Source: Ustulina deusta (taxonomy: Eukaryota > Ascomycota > Sordariomycetes > Xylariales > Xylariaceae). From it: DNA of 64,000 nucleotides. Under the pieces are notes generated by a model. The model was not told the origin of the DNA. It saw only the letters and a list, made by a program, of their open reading frames with translations, and ran no database searches. The stretch is from assembly GCA_023159155.1 (NCBI GenBank), contig JAJNNX010000070.1, positions 174,601 to 238,600 on the forward strand. Reading direction: 5' to 3'. The translations under genes were made by a program, and so were the position numbers. Within the stretch, counting starts at the first letter, position 1. Each line of letters begins with the position of its first letter. This document shows, piece after piece, positions 1 to 12,421 of this stretch.

Positions 1-1119
1 CCCTTTGTCTCACCCTCTATCTCCTCCTACGCACTGCAGTTGGTGACCTCCTACCGGTACTACGCACTCCGCAGGACGCACCACACAGTGCTCAGCACCG
101 TATACCCATACATTCCAACGGTACATACCTCCATGCAACCAACCGCCTAGGTTGTGAGGTTCACCATCCCTCGCATCCATTGTCGTCATTACATACGGAT
201 TACAGCGTCTCTCAGGCACTCACTGCCGACTGGTCATATTCTCTCTCCTCTTCGATTTTTAATCCACCATTCCTCTTATCCCAATACCTCTTCGTCGTCT
301 ATCATCAGCCAAAGGCTGTCGATCGAAACAAACATCCCGCTCGGATCAATTCTTGCGAGGCAAATGTGAGCAGTGAGCTTGTTTCCCCCCTTTCTCAAGT
401 CCGTTCTCTTCGCCAAGAACCGTGTTGTTCCTACACCCAAGTCATTCCCGACATGTTTAACTAAATACCTACCTTCGCATATCTGCCTAATTTCTGTCCC
501 TTATCTTGCCCTCATTACCATCACCAGACTTTCTCTACCACTTCTTCCTGTGCCACTGCACTATTCCTGCACCACTATCCAGAGGTTGGTAGCTTGTATA
601 TGTGTATGGAAACTTGAAGTGTCCACCCACACTTACACCGGAACGGCGGCCTCTATACTGCTGTTGCGCTGTACCCAGGGTACACTCGGCTCGAGTGGGT
701 CTCCGTCCATCCTTATTCCCCGTTATCTTTTCTACGTCTGGCGGAGACAGGCACCTACCCGTTAGTTACGGTGACCGGGGAACTCTCCGATAGCAGATTG
801 GGGCTAATTACAGCTATTTGCTCCTAGAGAGGTACTTACTCACCCTGGAGCTGTCTGCCTGGCGCAACTTGCACATTTACCTACAGGAATAAGGTCTCCA
901 TCCTCGCGCATTCTCCTCGCTCAACAATTTCATAAGGCCTCAAACCATCGTTACGACAATTACACGATAGAATTTCAATACATTCCCTCCACGATACTGA
1001 GCAGCAAGCTCTCGTTCCGCCGCCCCTAAAGCTGTGCAACCCGAAGCCATCGGCCATTTTGCGACAAGACGCGCTCTGTGTGCCATGAGCACCATCGCGC
1101 ATCCCACGCGCCACTTGCC
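1..1119. other. 5' flank of the FCP1 gene, no gene seen
   Basis: This stretch is rich in pyrimidine tracts (CT/TC runs), as is usual for fungal promoters and 5' leaders. The short open frames in it show no recognisable protein features and no consistent splice structure. The last few hundred bases presumably carry the promoter and 5' UTR of the phosphatase gene that starts at 1120. Confidence 0.5.
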
Positions 1120-3579
1120 ATGGCAAAGTCACTCAAGCTTGGACAGCGCCTCCGCTATCCAATAACGATTTCCAAGATATTTAAAAAGCCCGGCGACGGC
1201 GTCGTCAAGAAGGAGCCCATCCTGCAGTACACCTTCAAGTTCGAACGCAAGATAGGCGATCCCGCCCTCGACGAAGAACGCACCATCCTGGAGAATGGCA
1301 TTGCCGATTGGGACAGCCCTACCGAGGGCAAAATCAAACAATGGCGCGTCAAGGAGGGTGAGGTTATCAATAAAGACCAAGACTTTGTCGTCGTCGAGGA
1401 AACCTGCAGCCACGAAGTCCAATATGCCGGTCTTTGCGCCCTCTGTGGCAAGGACATGAAACAGCAGGACTGGGCCACCGAGTCTCTCGACACTGAGCGT
1501 GCCACTGTCTCCATGGTCCACGATAACGTAGCCCTAACTGTGAGCCATAACCAGGCCGAACGAGCTGAGATGCAGCTCCAGCGCCGGCTTCTGGAAGAAC
1601 GCAAGCTCAGTCTCGTCGTCGATCTCGACCAGACCATCATCCATGCCTGCATCGAACCCACCGTCGGCGAGTGGCAGCAGGATCCTGCCAACCCCAACTA
1701 CGAGTCTGTCAAGGATGTGCGCAGTTTTCAGCTCGACGACGGCCCTCGCGGCTTGGCAAGCGGGTGCTGGTACTACATCAAGATGCGACCTGGCCTGTTG
1801 GAATTCCTAGAGAGGATGGCCGAGATATTTGAGCTTCATGTATACACCATGGGCACGCGGGCTTATGCTTTAAATATAGCTAAAATCGTCGATCCTACAC
1901 AAAAGTTGTTCGGCAACAGAGTCATCAGCCGGGACGAGAACGGTAGCATGACCGCCAAAAGCCTTCAACGTCTATTTCCCGTTAGCACCAACATGGTCGT
2001 TGTGATTGATGATCGCGCCGATGTGTGGCCACATAACCGACCAAACCTCATCAAGGTGACACCCTACGACTTCTTCAAAGGCATCGGTGATATTAACTCC
2101 AGCTTCTTACCGAGGCGCGAAGACATCATCGCAGTAACGCCAGTTCCAGACCCAGGACCATCTGCACCGAATGGTAACACACCATCTAGTGCTCCGTTTG
2201 AGCGTGAAAAGGCAATAGCCAAATGTGACGAGGAGAACGCCCTCTTGCAACTGCAAACGGAGGAACAGGAGCGGACACTAGAGAAGCAGCTGAAGGATAG
2301 GCCACTTCTACATCTGCAAGAAGAATTAGACCGGGAAGATGAGCAAGCTGAGAAACTATCTAGTAAGGATGATGACAGGGAGGAAGCCGACACCAATGGA
2401 CACTCGGAAACACCTAGCCATCACCAAAGACATAATATTCTCCGCGACGACGACCAGGAATTAATCTTCCTTGAAAATCACCTAACCGAACTTCACCGGG
2501 CTTTCTACGAGCAGTACGACGCTCGTATTGCAATACGCAATATGGATGGAACTACTTCCAGTTTTATACCTGATGTTGGCCGTACATTAAATTACTTGAA
2601 ATCTCAAGTGCTCAGGGGCACGAGAATCGTATTGTCTGGTCTTGTTCCCCTTGGCGTAGACGTGCGAAGATCGGAGATCGGCATGCACGCGCAGGACTTT
2701 GGCGCTGAGATACGCACACGCGTCACCCCAGACGTGACCCATCTTGTTATTAGTAGCTCACGCCCAAGGACTCAGAAGGTTCGACAGGCAGCTCGCATTC
2801 CTTCCATCAAGATTGTAAACCAAAATTGGCTAGCGGATTCACTAGCACAATGGCGGAAGCTCGATGCTAGCGCCTACTTGATCGACATTCATCCATCAGA
2901 CCGTCATTCTCAGGGAATGCAGGAGGCCTCAGCCTCACCCACTAGACCTAGGATTACTATCGTGCATACAGGGCATAGAGACATTGAGAAAAGTCAGAAC
3001 GATGAGGCCGAGGACGGCGACGCAGATGAATCAGCAGAGGAGGATGACGAAAATGACGGAGACGACGATGACGACATAAATAGGTTCGATGTTATGCCGA
3101 GAGAACTCGAAGACGGTGAAGGTAGCCCAGTTGACGGCATAAATCAGACGGGTTGGGATGATGTGGACAAGGAGCTCGAAGAGTTTATGGGTTCTGATGC
3201 CGAATCTGATCTCGAGAGTACAGTGACAGATCAGAGTAGAGATACGGATACGGATGAACCCAAAAACAAGAAACGGAAGCTAGGAGAAGCGGACGAGGAT
3301 GGCAGCTTTGAGGGCTCTACTGGGAGCGCGCTGTCGAAGAAACAACGCATCGCTCGAGCCCGAACAACTGCTTTACGGAATGTGAAGAATGTTGGGGACG
3401 ACGATGCTGAAGGTAGTGGGCTGCCGACACCGATGGGAACGGGTGACGAAGAGGATGTGGTGGTTGATGCTGTTGGTGATGCCGAGGGTGACGGAGGAGC
3501 CAACGATGGAGGAGACGAGGACTTTGCCGATCTCGAAGCCGAGCTAGAAGCTGAACTCGAAGCCGAGGGTCAGGGCTAG
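1120..3579 (+). CDS. fcp1: RNA polymerase II CTD phosphatase FCP1 (DxDxT family with BRCT domain)
   Basis: A single-exon frame encodes 819 residues. FCP1 dephosphorylates the heptad-repeat tail of RNA polymerase II and recycles the enzyme for new transcription. The N-terminal ~110 residues carry the FCP1-typical segment with the CSHEVQYAGLCALCGKDM signature. The catalytic DxDxT motif is DLDQT at residues 168-172, inside an NLI-interacting-factor phosphatase domain of roughly residues 160-330. A BRCT domain lies at about residues 495-590 (GTRIVLSG at its start, a WL near its end). The C-terminus is strongly acidic, with long Asp/Glu runs and a basic KNKKRK stretch that could be a nuclear localisation signal. 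The open frame extends 14 codons upstream from a GTG, but the first ATG at 1120 gives the expected start (MAKSLKLGQ). The domain order and length fit fungal FCP1, so the call is secure. Confidence 0.96.
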   Translation: MAKSLKLGQRLRYPITISKIFKKPGDGVVKKEPILQYTFKFERKIGDPALDEERTILENGIADWDSPTEGKIKQWRVKEGEVINKDQDFVVVEETCSHEVQYAGLCALCGKDMKQQDWATESLDTERATVSMVHDNVALTVSHNQAERAEMQLQRRLLEERKLSLVVDLDQTIIHACIEPTVGEWQQDPANPNYESVKDVRSFQLDDGPRGLASGCWYYIKMRPGLLEFLERMAEIFELHVYTMGTRAYALNIAKIVDPTQKLFGNRVISRDENGSMTAKSLQRLFPVSTNMVVVIDDRADVWPHNRPNLIKVTPYDFFKGIGDINSSFLPRREDIIAVTPVPDPGPSAPNGNTPSSAPFEREKAIAKCDEENALLQLQTEEQERTLEKQLKDRPLLHLQEELDREDEQAEKLSSKDDDREEADTNGHSETPSHHQRHNILRDDDQELIFLENHLTELHRAFYEQYDARIAIRNMDGTTSSFIPDVGRTLNYLKSQVLRGTRIVLSGLVPLGVDVRRSEIGMHAQDFGAEIRTRVTPDVTHLVISSSRPRTQKVRQAARIPSIKIVNQNWLADSLAQWRKLDASAYLIDIHPSDRHSQGMQEASASPTRPRITIVHTGHRDIEKSQNDEAEDGDADESAEEDDENDGDDDDDINRFDVMPRELEDGEGSPVDGINQTGWDDVDKELEEFMGSDAESDLESTVTDQSRDTDTDEPKNKKRKLGEADEDGSFEGSTGSALSKKQRIARARTTALRNVKNVGDDDAEGSGLPTPMGTGDEEDVVVDAVGDAEGDGGANDGGDEDFADLEAELEAELEAEGQG

Positions 3580-4253
3580 TAGGGACAGGCCTGCGGTATT
3601 AATTTGAGTTATGAAAACATGAACGACAAGAACGAGACAGGCGTACTACGGTCTTGGTCGGCATTTTCGGCGTTTAGACAGCAGGGCTGGCACTGGCATT
3701 GAGAGAAGTTGGGGCTCTGGCGTGATTCTGGCCCACTGCATAGCGATTAAGACGGCTGTTCGGGATATTCAAACAAGTTGTATATTTGCAACTTGGAGTC
3801 ACAGATCCTCCGTTCCGCATGCGCATGACGCTCTTCATCGGCTGGGAGCGAGTATTATTATGTAATTTTGAAAATACCGGCTTCCTCTCTCCACCGTTGG
3901 GAGTTAGCAAGGAATATACCTACCTATTTGCATTAGATTTGATAATGTCCACACCACGTGTCCGATGTTAATGCAGGCCGTTAGGCATGTCCATACTTCT
4001 CTACACTGGAACAGATGGTTCTCAACATAACCTCGGGGCTCACGTGATATTGATTACCTAAGACAGCTCGGACCCACAGCTCCAATCCAGAGGTCATCAT
4101 CGGCAGTTGTCCAAACCCGATTGCCCAATTGCGACTTGTTGCTTTCCATTGAGGCCACCACCCACGACGAGCCCGCAAACAAAGGCTTGCCGAGCCTAAT
4201 ATCGACTCATCAATACTCTATAACCGCCTGCGACACATCATCAACTGCCCGCC
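3580..4253. promoter_or_regulatory. Intergenic region between fcp1 and the GRIM-19 gene
   Basis: This holds the fcp1 3' end and the promoter of the next gene. Two palindromic CACGTG cores (E-box type, recognised by bHLH factors) occur at 3955-3960 and 4041-4046, about 300 and 210 bases upstream of the ATG at 4254. Whether they are used cannot be told from sequence. No coding region is apparent. Confidence 0.35.
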
Positions 4254-5391
4254 ATGCCGCAGGATATGCCCCCCGTCGGGGGCTACGGCCCCGTCCAGTA
4301 TAAGGTGAGCCATTGAGCGCATCCAGCCCTCTCTCTCTCCTTTCTTACAGACACTGCGAGGGGAGGGGGGGAAGGGAAGTGATTGGTTATAGGAAGAGGG
4401 GGAAGAAGAGGAAGAGGAGGAGGAGGGACTCTGGCCATCGGGTCATGATGAGCGATATCGCGCGATGGACAAAGTCACCCGGAAAATGGCCGAGCCGAAT
4501 ACGGAAATAAACACAACCCACGGCGACAATCGAATGCTCACGCCTACGGCCTGTGTACCTGGTCGCAGCTGGAGACACGGCGGTATTGATCGGGATCATT
4601 AGTCGCCTCCGGCTCGGACGTAAACGCCATCGATCTGGAGAAGAGCGGCTAGTCTGTTGGCGAATCGAGGTCGACTGAGTTCATGTTGGGGATAGAGGAT
4701 ACGGGGGCGGTGCTGAGAGAGTGCGAGGGTCTGAGGGCGATTGCTGACTAGGCCGTGATACAGCGCAATCTCCCTGCGAGCGGCTTTCGTCCGGGCACAT
4801 GGCTCGTTGCTATGGGTGTTGTCATGGCGTACGGATTCTATAAGCTGGGACAGGGCATTAAAGAGCAGAAGTAGGTGATTCGATTAATCGTCCCATTCTC
4901 GCCCTTGACGCACTCGCCATCTCTTCGGCGCACTTATGGATATAACAAGACGGAAGACCCGTGGGCTTTGAAAGGCCGTGAGGTGCTATTTGGAAAGCCG
5001 TGGCTAATGTGATGTGTCTATCCAGAGAACTCGCCCGCGAAAAGATGTGGTCTCGCATTCACCTCATCCCCCTCCTGCAAGCCGAAGAGGACCGCGATCT
5101 CGTGCGCCGACATCTAGCTGATCAGGCACGCGAGAAGGAGCTGCTGGGCGAGAACTTCAAGGTTTATAACTCTGATAGGTACGGTTTTTTTCTTTCCCTC
5201 TTTTCATATATCTACTCGACTGTTGGATGTCATGATTATGGAGGCATTGCCCTACAAAGGACAGGAAGGGCATTGGAAGACTTGGGAGCTGGGATCACTA
5301 GAGATGTGGCAAGAAAGCAACGCTAAGATCCTTGTTATACAGATATGTACGGCCGACGTATGCTGTGACCCCCGCCAACACGACGAAATAA
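4254..5391 (+). CDS. NADH:ubiquinone oxidoreductase (complex I) subunit GRIM-19 / NDUFA13
   Basis: Four exons join in frame: 4254-4304, 4764-4870, 5026-5178 and 5343-5391, giving 119 residues. All introns have GT donors and AG acceptors. The protein starts MPQDMPPVGGYGPVQYK and continues RNLPASGFRPGTW, which is the GRIM-19 signature. A hydrophobic helix (LVAMGVVMAYGFYKLGQG) follows, then a charged helix (ELAREKMWSRIHLIPLLQ), ending in VRPTYAVTPANTTK. GRIM-19 is an accessory subunit of mitochondrial complex I, sitting in the inner membrane at the junction of the two arms. Length and motif order match fungal orthologues. The first intron is long for this genome (459 bases) and contains a purine-rich GA/GGA tract at about 4360-4430. 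Confidence 0.95.
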
Positions 5392-7285
5392 ATCTGCGCG
5401 AGATGAACGAGGAAGCTGAGAGCCGGACCACATACCTCAGCTATGCCAGGGCAGGCTGGGGATAGACAATACGTGAGAGGCGGAGAGAAAAGAAGCAAGA
5501 GGCGGGGTATAGTGGTGGTCATTGTACATAGATACATACATACATGCCTACCCGGACGTATGCAATAGGAGCAACGCTCCTGAATCCAGAGATGCAAGGA
5601 TTCCTTTGTCAGCTTTCTCGTCTAAGGTGTGGTATGTTTCGATCGTCAGGTTCCGTATGTGAGGCTTTCGCGTATGTTGTTCCGTCAGCTGGGGATAACC
5701 TGTATCTAGATCTCGCCCAGAAGTCAAAATATCAGTGAATTATAATCATGCGTTATTGTGCGAGATTCCCAGAATTCTCCAATAAATGGTCTCTCCTAAC
5801 GATACGCAAGACGTTTTGCTTGAATCTTGAGAAAGAGGCGTCGTGACGACTACTTCATCTCGGTTTCGTTGTGGTCTCGAGCCCTTGAAGTATTTTGTCT
5901 AAGTGATTCAGGTCGGTCAACTAACTACGTGGACACGCAAGCTATGGGCTTGTTGAGCTGCATTGCTCCTGGCTTGCTTCTTAATCTTCGTGTTCTGGGG
6001 TTTGGAAAGACCTGGGAATTTTTGGCGTGTTTGATTAAGCAAGCATAGAGGTAGGAGTAGGAGAAATCACTGGGTAGGTTAAAGATCGTATATGGGCGGA
6101 TGAATGTTCTATTTCCCTTCTTTTTCTTACTGTTATCTCTTTGCTTTGGCAGTATTCTCTCCCTGTGTAGTGCATGCATCCGACGTCCGTTACTCAATAC
6201 AAAAATTTGGAGGAAATTGTAGGGATTGTGGCTTTTGTGATCTAATCAATTGTATTTTGGTTCTTGTTGAATATCACTTGGGATATTTGATATGTATACC
6301 TAGGTTCACTATTATGAAGTTACCTAAGCCCCTTTGGTTATAATTTGTTTTTTGTTTTTTTCCAACCTCCTAGGACCCGTCTATATTCTGAGGTTTCTGC
6401 CCTTTTGGACCCAAATCGGTCACGATGCTGTTGACATTGACGAAGAGAATTTCGAATCTTGTTTTGCGAGTGGTCTCCCTCGACAGCCTCGAATCTGTAG
6501 TCTCTGGTCCTCAGTGATGATTGGAGAATTTGTTGAGCATTTCAACACGATTAAGCTACCTTCAGGTTTAATTGAGATCGAACTAATTGTTGTTTGACTA
6601 GACGCATCCTAAAGGCGTATACTCGCCCGCCGTAAAGGGGTTATTGAATAAATCGAGACCATTTTTCAAGCCAATCCACGTAAATCTTCCTACGCATGTG
6701 GAAAACCAGGATCACCCGAGATGTTAGCTAACGCTTAGGTAAACTCGCTGCCTAGACTTAGGCGATAACTAATAATATTCTTCGCCGACATCAATTGCTA
6801 AGCTCCTATACCCAACGGCGCAAAACAAGGCCGAGACATGTGTGATTATTAATTTGTGCTACCTTAACTCCTACGTTGGCTTCAGAGGAGAAGATCGTTT
6901 GTCTGGAGACACAAAGACGGAATATAAGGGGAACACGGATAATTCAACACGGAATATACATATACTATCCGGAAACGGCTAGACTTAAGAATTAAATCCT
7001 TCTAACTCCGGCTTGAGTTGGTTGATTGTCCATGTGGATGTCGCGTTGCTTTGTCTTTCAATTGTTCGGCACACTTGATACATGGGAGGGTTCCTAGGGT
7101 GACAGAGATCTCCATGATAATAATGGACGTGCGATATTCTTACGTCTCGGCGGCCGAGATGTACGCGGTCTATAAGAATGAGAGAGACCTAGCAAGGAAC
7201 GAGAATCGACATTCCATCATCGCCACCATCAACTATCGAAAGCCTTGGCTTACTATTTCTCTCTATCCTCTCTGTCAGTTTGAAA
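5392..7285. other. Intergenic region, no supported gene
   Basis: About 1.9 kb lies between the complex I subunit and the short-chain dehydrogenase. Several short open frames exist, including one at 6104-6343 with a hydrophobic start. None has a family motif, a clear splice structure or a composition unlike its surroundings. Confidence 0.5.
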
Positions 7286-8415
7286 ATGTTCGATGGACAC
7301 ACTACCAGTGAGGAGGTCATCGAGGTCTTCAAGCCTCAGATCAAAGGCAAGACTTTCGTCTTAATCGGCGCCGGCTATTCCAGTATCGGAAGCCAGATGA
7401 CCACCTACCTAGCAGGAGGGGCGCCTGCACATATTCTCATTGCGTCTCGAACGGCCTCCAAAGTAGAGCCTGTGTTGAAGGCCATTGCGGAGATTGACAG
7501 CTCTATCAAAACAACTTTTGTGCAAGTGGACACGACAGACCACGACTCGGTGCGTGAAGCAGCACCCAAGATCTTGGCAGCGACGCCCAAGATCGATGTG
7601 CTTGTTCATACAGCCGGCGCCATGGCTATAAAGGAGTACACACTCGACAAGCAGGGGATTGAATTCCAGCTCTCCGCAAACCACGTCGGCGGTTTTCTGC
7701 TGACGAACCTGCTCGTGCCCGCCTTGCTAGCCACAGGCGAGGCGCGCTTCGTGAACTTGACGAGCTCGGGCTACCGTCTCACGCCCTTCCGTTTCGATGA
7801 CTGGAACTTCTCCGGCGGCAAGGAGTACGATCCCTGGACGGGCTATGGGCAGGCTAAGACGGCAAATATCCTCTTCGCATACGGCTTGGGCAAACGGCTT
7901 GGGCACCGTGGTGTCACGGCAACAGTCGTGCACCCGGGATATAATGGCGATACCAAGCTGGGAGCGCACCTCACATGGGATGACTATGGCCTCATCGATG
8001 GTGTAATGAAGCGAAATCGCGGCATTAATTGGGTCGTAAGTGATTGTACATACACATACACATACACGTACCCTAGACTTATCCTGGAGTGCTACTCGTG
8101 CAGAAGCGCTGGCGCGAGCGAGGTGAACAGACCGCTTGACCTTCCTGAAAGGGAGGAAACGGGAGAAGATAGAAGACGATTTACTGACCTTGATGGTTTC
8201 GAAACTAGTGGGATGAGCCTAGGTTCAAGACATTTTCACAAATTGCTGCCACGTCACTTATCGCGGCGCTTGATCACGATCTCGCAGCCAAATCGCCGGC
8301 GTTCCTGCAGAACAGTCAGATCCACGAACCGGAGGAGCATGCGACGGATCCTGAGAGCGTGGAGAAGCTGTGGAAACTAAGCGAGGAGCTGGTGAAGCAG
8401 AAGTTCGAGTACTGA
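7286..8415 (+). CDS. Short-chain dehydrogenase/reductase (SDR family)
   Basis: Two exons, 7286-8035 and 8230-8415, join in phase 0 to give 311 residues ending KQKFEY. The intron starts GTAAGT and carries a short ACATAC repeat near its 5' end. The frame runs open through the intron, so an unspliced reading would give a false C-terminus. The Rossmann nucleotide-binding motif is GAGYSSIG at residues 28-35, followed by IDVLVHTAGAM (the NNAG-like element), LTSSGYRL with the catalytic Ser region, and the catalytic YGQAK (Tyr187, Lys191). SDR enzymes of this type use NAD(P)(H) to oxidise or reduce alcohols and ketones, and the substrate cannot be inferred. The start ATG is preceded by AAA, a favourable context. 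The closest general type is the retinol-dehydrogenase/WW-oxidoreductase-like fungal SDRs. Confidence 0.88.
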
Positions 8416-10145
8416 ATGATGTACCGTGGCCAATTGCACTGCAGAGTCTGTGATTCATGCCGTTAGTCGACTTCCCGTATAGCGTGCACCATTTCTGGAT
8501 AGATACTGCTGCTTTTGGTCCAGCAACATCCGCGCCTAGATTGCTGCACTTGTCTAATGTGCGTAGGGAAACGTTCGCCGCTGTAGATCCTCGGTTGTAT
8601 CGGTGGTGTGGATCTCTTCGGCATTTGCTTGTCATGAATCTTGTGTACCTATTCCACCGTCCATGTCGCCCCGGAAAAAGAAAAGGGGGGTCTGAAGGCG
8701 GAAATAGACCGTAGGTTGTCTCGGTGATGCAGAATGTAGTCAGATATTATCATATCAGACACCATTCTCTCCGCGGCTTGGGATCGTATATCGCCACCAC
8801 TAGCTTTAGTGTAGCATTGGTAGTTTGCTCTGTTTCGTCATGAGATCAAGATTGGTTGGCTGTGGTGTTCATGCTAAGTAAGTCCTGATTCCTGCTAAAG
8901 CTCTAAAGGTCGAGCGGCCATCGCAAAGCTTCCTGGCGTCCACCCGGCGTCTTGCTTGACCTGCCTTTTCCGGCACCACCTTTCCTACTCGGGAAAGTGA
9001 TCGGACCGGTCTCGCCCATTGATACTCTACAACACAGCTGGCACTCCGCCGAGGCAAAATCGCTTACTTACGCCTTGATCTTTCGCATTAAGAGCATGGA
9101 TATTCGGTGCCTATTGACCCAAATGTGACACTGCCCGCCGCTAAGCCAGCACCTAAAGAGAAGGTGACGATAACTGCGAGATGCTGGCGAGCCTCAATGG
9201 TAGCGCATGAATGATACACAACTAACCATGCCAAGCTGAAGATCCGCTATGTTCCGTAAACCCAAATTGTCCTGTCGCATACGACTGTAACTCTCGTATC
9301 CATAGTATGTGCCATGCCCAGCCCCGACCACGACCAGGAGCCGTAGGGTGGCTCTTGGCCGTCTAGTCTAGCCAAGAGAACCGAGATCTGGGGAGAAAGC
9401 TTGTTCATCGCTTGGCAGGGACGGCGTCGGTTCTTCGATCATCTCAGGTGTATATCAACAAGTCGACAAGATAATGGAACACAGGGTATCGCTGGGCAAA
9501 AGTGAGCATACACTCCTACCAAAGCAGAGCGCTTCAAGCCTCACTGCGTGCGGGTCAACACCCCCATCACAACAACCGTTTAGATAAGCGCTGACGCCGG
9601 CGAGATCCGCCTCCGCCCCATACACATAACCCCTGCTCCCCGAATGTCGACATTACCTTGCCTAACCTACACCATTTCTCGAGGTAGCGCGCCGTGTTTT
9701 GCATGCTTCATTGTTGGTGATTTGGAAGAGATGGGACGAAGCCATGCCAAGTGTAGAAGGCCGAAGGCAGCAAAATCCCAACGTATGACAATGATCGTTA
9801 GTTAGACTCCGGATGCTTGCTGCATTGGGTCTCATTCATCCGTGGTACCCTGGATACAAGCTATGAGGGATATTGTGAGGGCCATGGATGTATCAAAGAG
9901 AAGGTATCAAAGAGAAAGCCGTAAGCGGCCACACAACGACGCCTCGTTGTCGAACATGTCGTGACGGCCTGCCTCTCTTGGCACGCGCCGTGCAGTAACA
10001 ATCCTGCTGCTCCGAGGACGCCTTATCAGCCGGCAACTCACTTTGACGCCGAGAGGATGTCGATCTCCTACCTCATTGAGCTCGCGGCATGCGATGTGAG
10101 AGATCCAGCGGGGTGGGCTACATGGTGTCTCACGAGGTTCAGCAA
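8416..10145. other. Intergenic region, no supported gene
   Basis: About 1.7 kb separates the SDR gene from the protease promoter. Short frames at 8457-8714 and 9961-10152 carry no recognisable features. No repeats or RNA genes are seen. Confidence 0.5.
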
Positions 10146-10153
10146 TATATAAA
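10146..10153 (+). promoter_or_regulatory. TATA box of the aspartic protease gene
   Basis: TATATAAA lies 91 bases upstream of the protease ATG and is followed by a C/T-rich leader ending CTACAAG ATG. Spacing and sequence fit a strong, inducible fungal promoter for a secreted enzyme. Confidence 0.65.
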
Positions 10154-10243
10154 CCTCATGTTCGTCCCTCTGATGACAATGGAATCCTCTCTCACCACCA
10201 ACTCGCCCTCTCCGCTATCCCTTCCCTAGTTATCACCTACAAG

Positions 10244-11542
10244 ATGATCTCTACTGCCACTCTCGCGCTTCTCAGCGCTGCCCTTGGCGCTGTCTCGGCT
10301 GTACCTACTCCTCAGCCGGGCTTCTTCACCGTCAACCAGACTCGCAATGCGAACTTCAAGCGACATGGTCCTCTTGAAGTGGCCAAGACGTACCTGAAAT
10401 ATGGACGTCCTGTGCCTGACGAGCTCGCCGCTGCCCTCGGAATGACAAGCACCAAGCGTAGCACTGGTTCTGTCGCCACATATCCCGAGCAGTACGACTC
10501 GGAGTGGTTGACTCCCGTCCAAATTGGCACCCCAGCCCAGACTCTTAACCTCGACTTCGACACTGGCTCGTCCGATCTCTGGGTCTTCAGCACCGATACC
10601 GGCTCGCAATACGTCAACGGCCAGACCGAGTACAGCCCTAGCAAGAGCAGCACTTCCGTCAAGCTCAGCGGCTATAAGTGGTCCATTTCATACGGCGATG
10701 GCAGTTCATCCAGCGGTATTGTCTACGACGACGTCGTCACCATCGGAGGACTTTCCGTCGCCAAGCAGGCCGTCGAGTCTGCCCAGGTTGTGTCTAGCTC
10801 CTTTACCTCGGAGAGCGACCTCGACGGCCTGCTCGGCCTTGCCTTCAGCAGCCTGAACACCGTCACCCCCGTGCAGCAGAAGACGTGGTTCGACAACATC
10901 AAGAGCAGCCTGAACTCTCCCATCTTCGCCGTTAACTTCAAGGCCGGCGGTGTCCGTAAGTTTACCCCATATCTAGATCCCTAGCGGAGCGCTCGCTCAT
11001 CTTTCCGGCCAATCGATATGCTAACTCCCTCCTCCCCCCTTTCTTCAGCCGGCACCTACGACTTCGGCTACATCGACAGCTCCAAGTACACTGGCGCCAT
11101 CACGTACACCTCGGTAAGCACCAGCCAGGGCTTCTGGGAGTTCACCTCCACGGGCTACGCCGTCGGCAGCGGCTCCTTCAAGTCGACCAGCATCGACGGC
11201 ATCGCCGACACCGGCACCACCCTGCTCTACGTGCCCAGCACCGTCGTCAGCGCCTACTGGGCTCAGGTCTCGGGTGCCAAGAACAGCGCCTCCGCCGGCG
11301 GCTACATCTTCCCCTGCAGCGCCACCCTGCCCAGCTTCACCTTCGGCATTGGCTCCGCCCGCATCGTCATCCCTGGCTCGTACATCAACTACGCGCCGTA
11401 CTCCGGCACCAACTGCTTCGGCGGTATCCAGTCCAGCTCCGGCATCGGCATCAACATCTTCGGCGACGTCGCCCTCAAGGCTGCCTACGTCGTCTTCGAC
11501 GCCAGCACGCCCCGTCTCGGCTGGGCTAGCAAGAGCCTGTAA
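10244..11542 (+). CDS. Secreted aspartic endopeptidase (pepsin family A1, aspergillopepsin/endothiapepsin-like)
   Basis: Two exons, 10244-10955 and 11049-11542, give 401 residues. The intron has donor GTAAGT and acceptor CAG, and splices GGV to [10 protein letters not shown], the usual intron position and motif in this family. Residues 1-20 form a signal peptide, a propeptide follows, and a Lys-Arg at 71-72 is the likely maturation site. The first catalytic Asp is D106 in DTGSSDLW, the flap Tyr lies in [10 protein letters not shown], and the second catalytic Asp is D291 in DTGTTLL. A Cys pair (FPCS, NCFGG) near the C-terminus matches the conserved disulfide. The enzyme should be exported and cleave proteins at acid pH for nutrition or host-tissue breakdown. 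Codon use is strongly C-ending, as in highly expressed fungal genes, and a TATA box sits 91 bases upstream. Confidence 0.96.
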
Positions 11543-12421
11543 GCGAGGGATACCGCGAATGGTGATGGCGGAGGGTCGACGGCTCGCTGCCCTTGGATAT
11601 ATATATTGGAACTGTTTTGGTTCGTCTAGTAGAGCTCGAAGATTCTTCGCCCAGAAATGAAAAAAATTTTACTCTTATCTTGATGGTGTCATACTGTGTG
11701 AAATACTCGAGAAGAGCATGTGATCGCTTGTATATTTCCGGTAAAGAGGAAGTGCTGATAAGAGTCTGGTGATGCTAACACGCTCTTGGTAGGACTAGCA
11801 ACTAAGGGGCAGAACAGGGTGGCATATACTGAGGGGTATCTCGGTTTTCTGTCGCGTCGGGTGCAAAAGTTAGTAAATTTGAAGAGACTGATCGATTGAT
11901 GATTGAATAGGAGGGGCCGACTTCGAGCCTCAAGGGCGTGCAATTTCATGAACTCCTTTTAGGACTTTCGTGCCTCGCGCGCTCTGGTTAAGAAATCTGA
12001 GGGAAGGTTGAAGGAAACCGCAAGTATAAAACAATAATGAAGAGGTGAATGGCTGCCAACAACGTACCTTCTTTGAGCTGATCCGTCCCGGTAACCTAGA
12101 GATAGAGCTGACTGAAGAAAATAGTGGTGCTAGTTACGGTGTTAGAACGGTGATATTCGGTTTGGATTGCTGATGGGAGCTCCAACAAAATCCTATCTGA
12201 GAGCTTGTGGCAGCCCGATCTTCTGATCTATCCTAGCCTGTATACCATGGGACGGCCCATCACAATGATATCTGCCGTGAAAACCCGAACGCTACCCTCA
12301 GCAGAAAGCCTAGAATTAAATATCCCATACATCCTTCGGCTCGACAGCTCCCAAGAAAGGATCTCCCCATGGTATGGACCCCTTACCCGTCGAGGCAGCT
12401 TCCTCGTCCATAGTCTCTGGA
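11543..12421. other. Intergenic region downstream of the protease gene
   Basis: This contains the protease 3' UTR and about 0.8 kb with no convincing gene. A short open frame on the minus strand (12316-12555) overlaps the doubtful gene at 12422-12864 but is in a different frame from its second exon. Confidence 0.45.

Noticed and set aside
2064..2396. Ser-rich open frame on the minus strand inside fcp1
   Set aside because: It is the antisense shadow of the Glu/Asp-rich coding strand.
6104..6343. Small frame with a hydrophobic start resembling a secreted protein
   Set aside because: No codon bias, introns or family features. The hydrophobic start is expected by chance in T-rich DNA.
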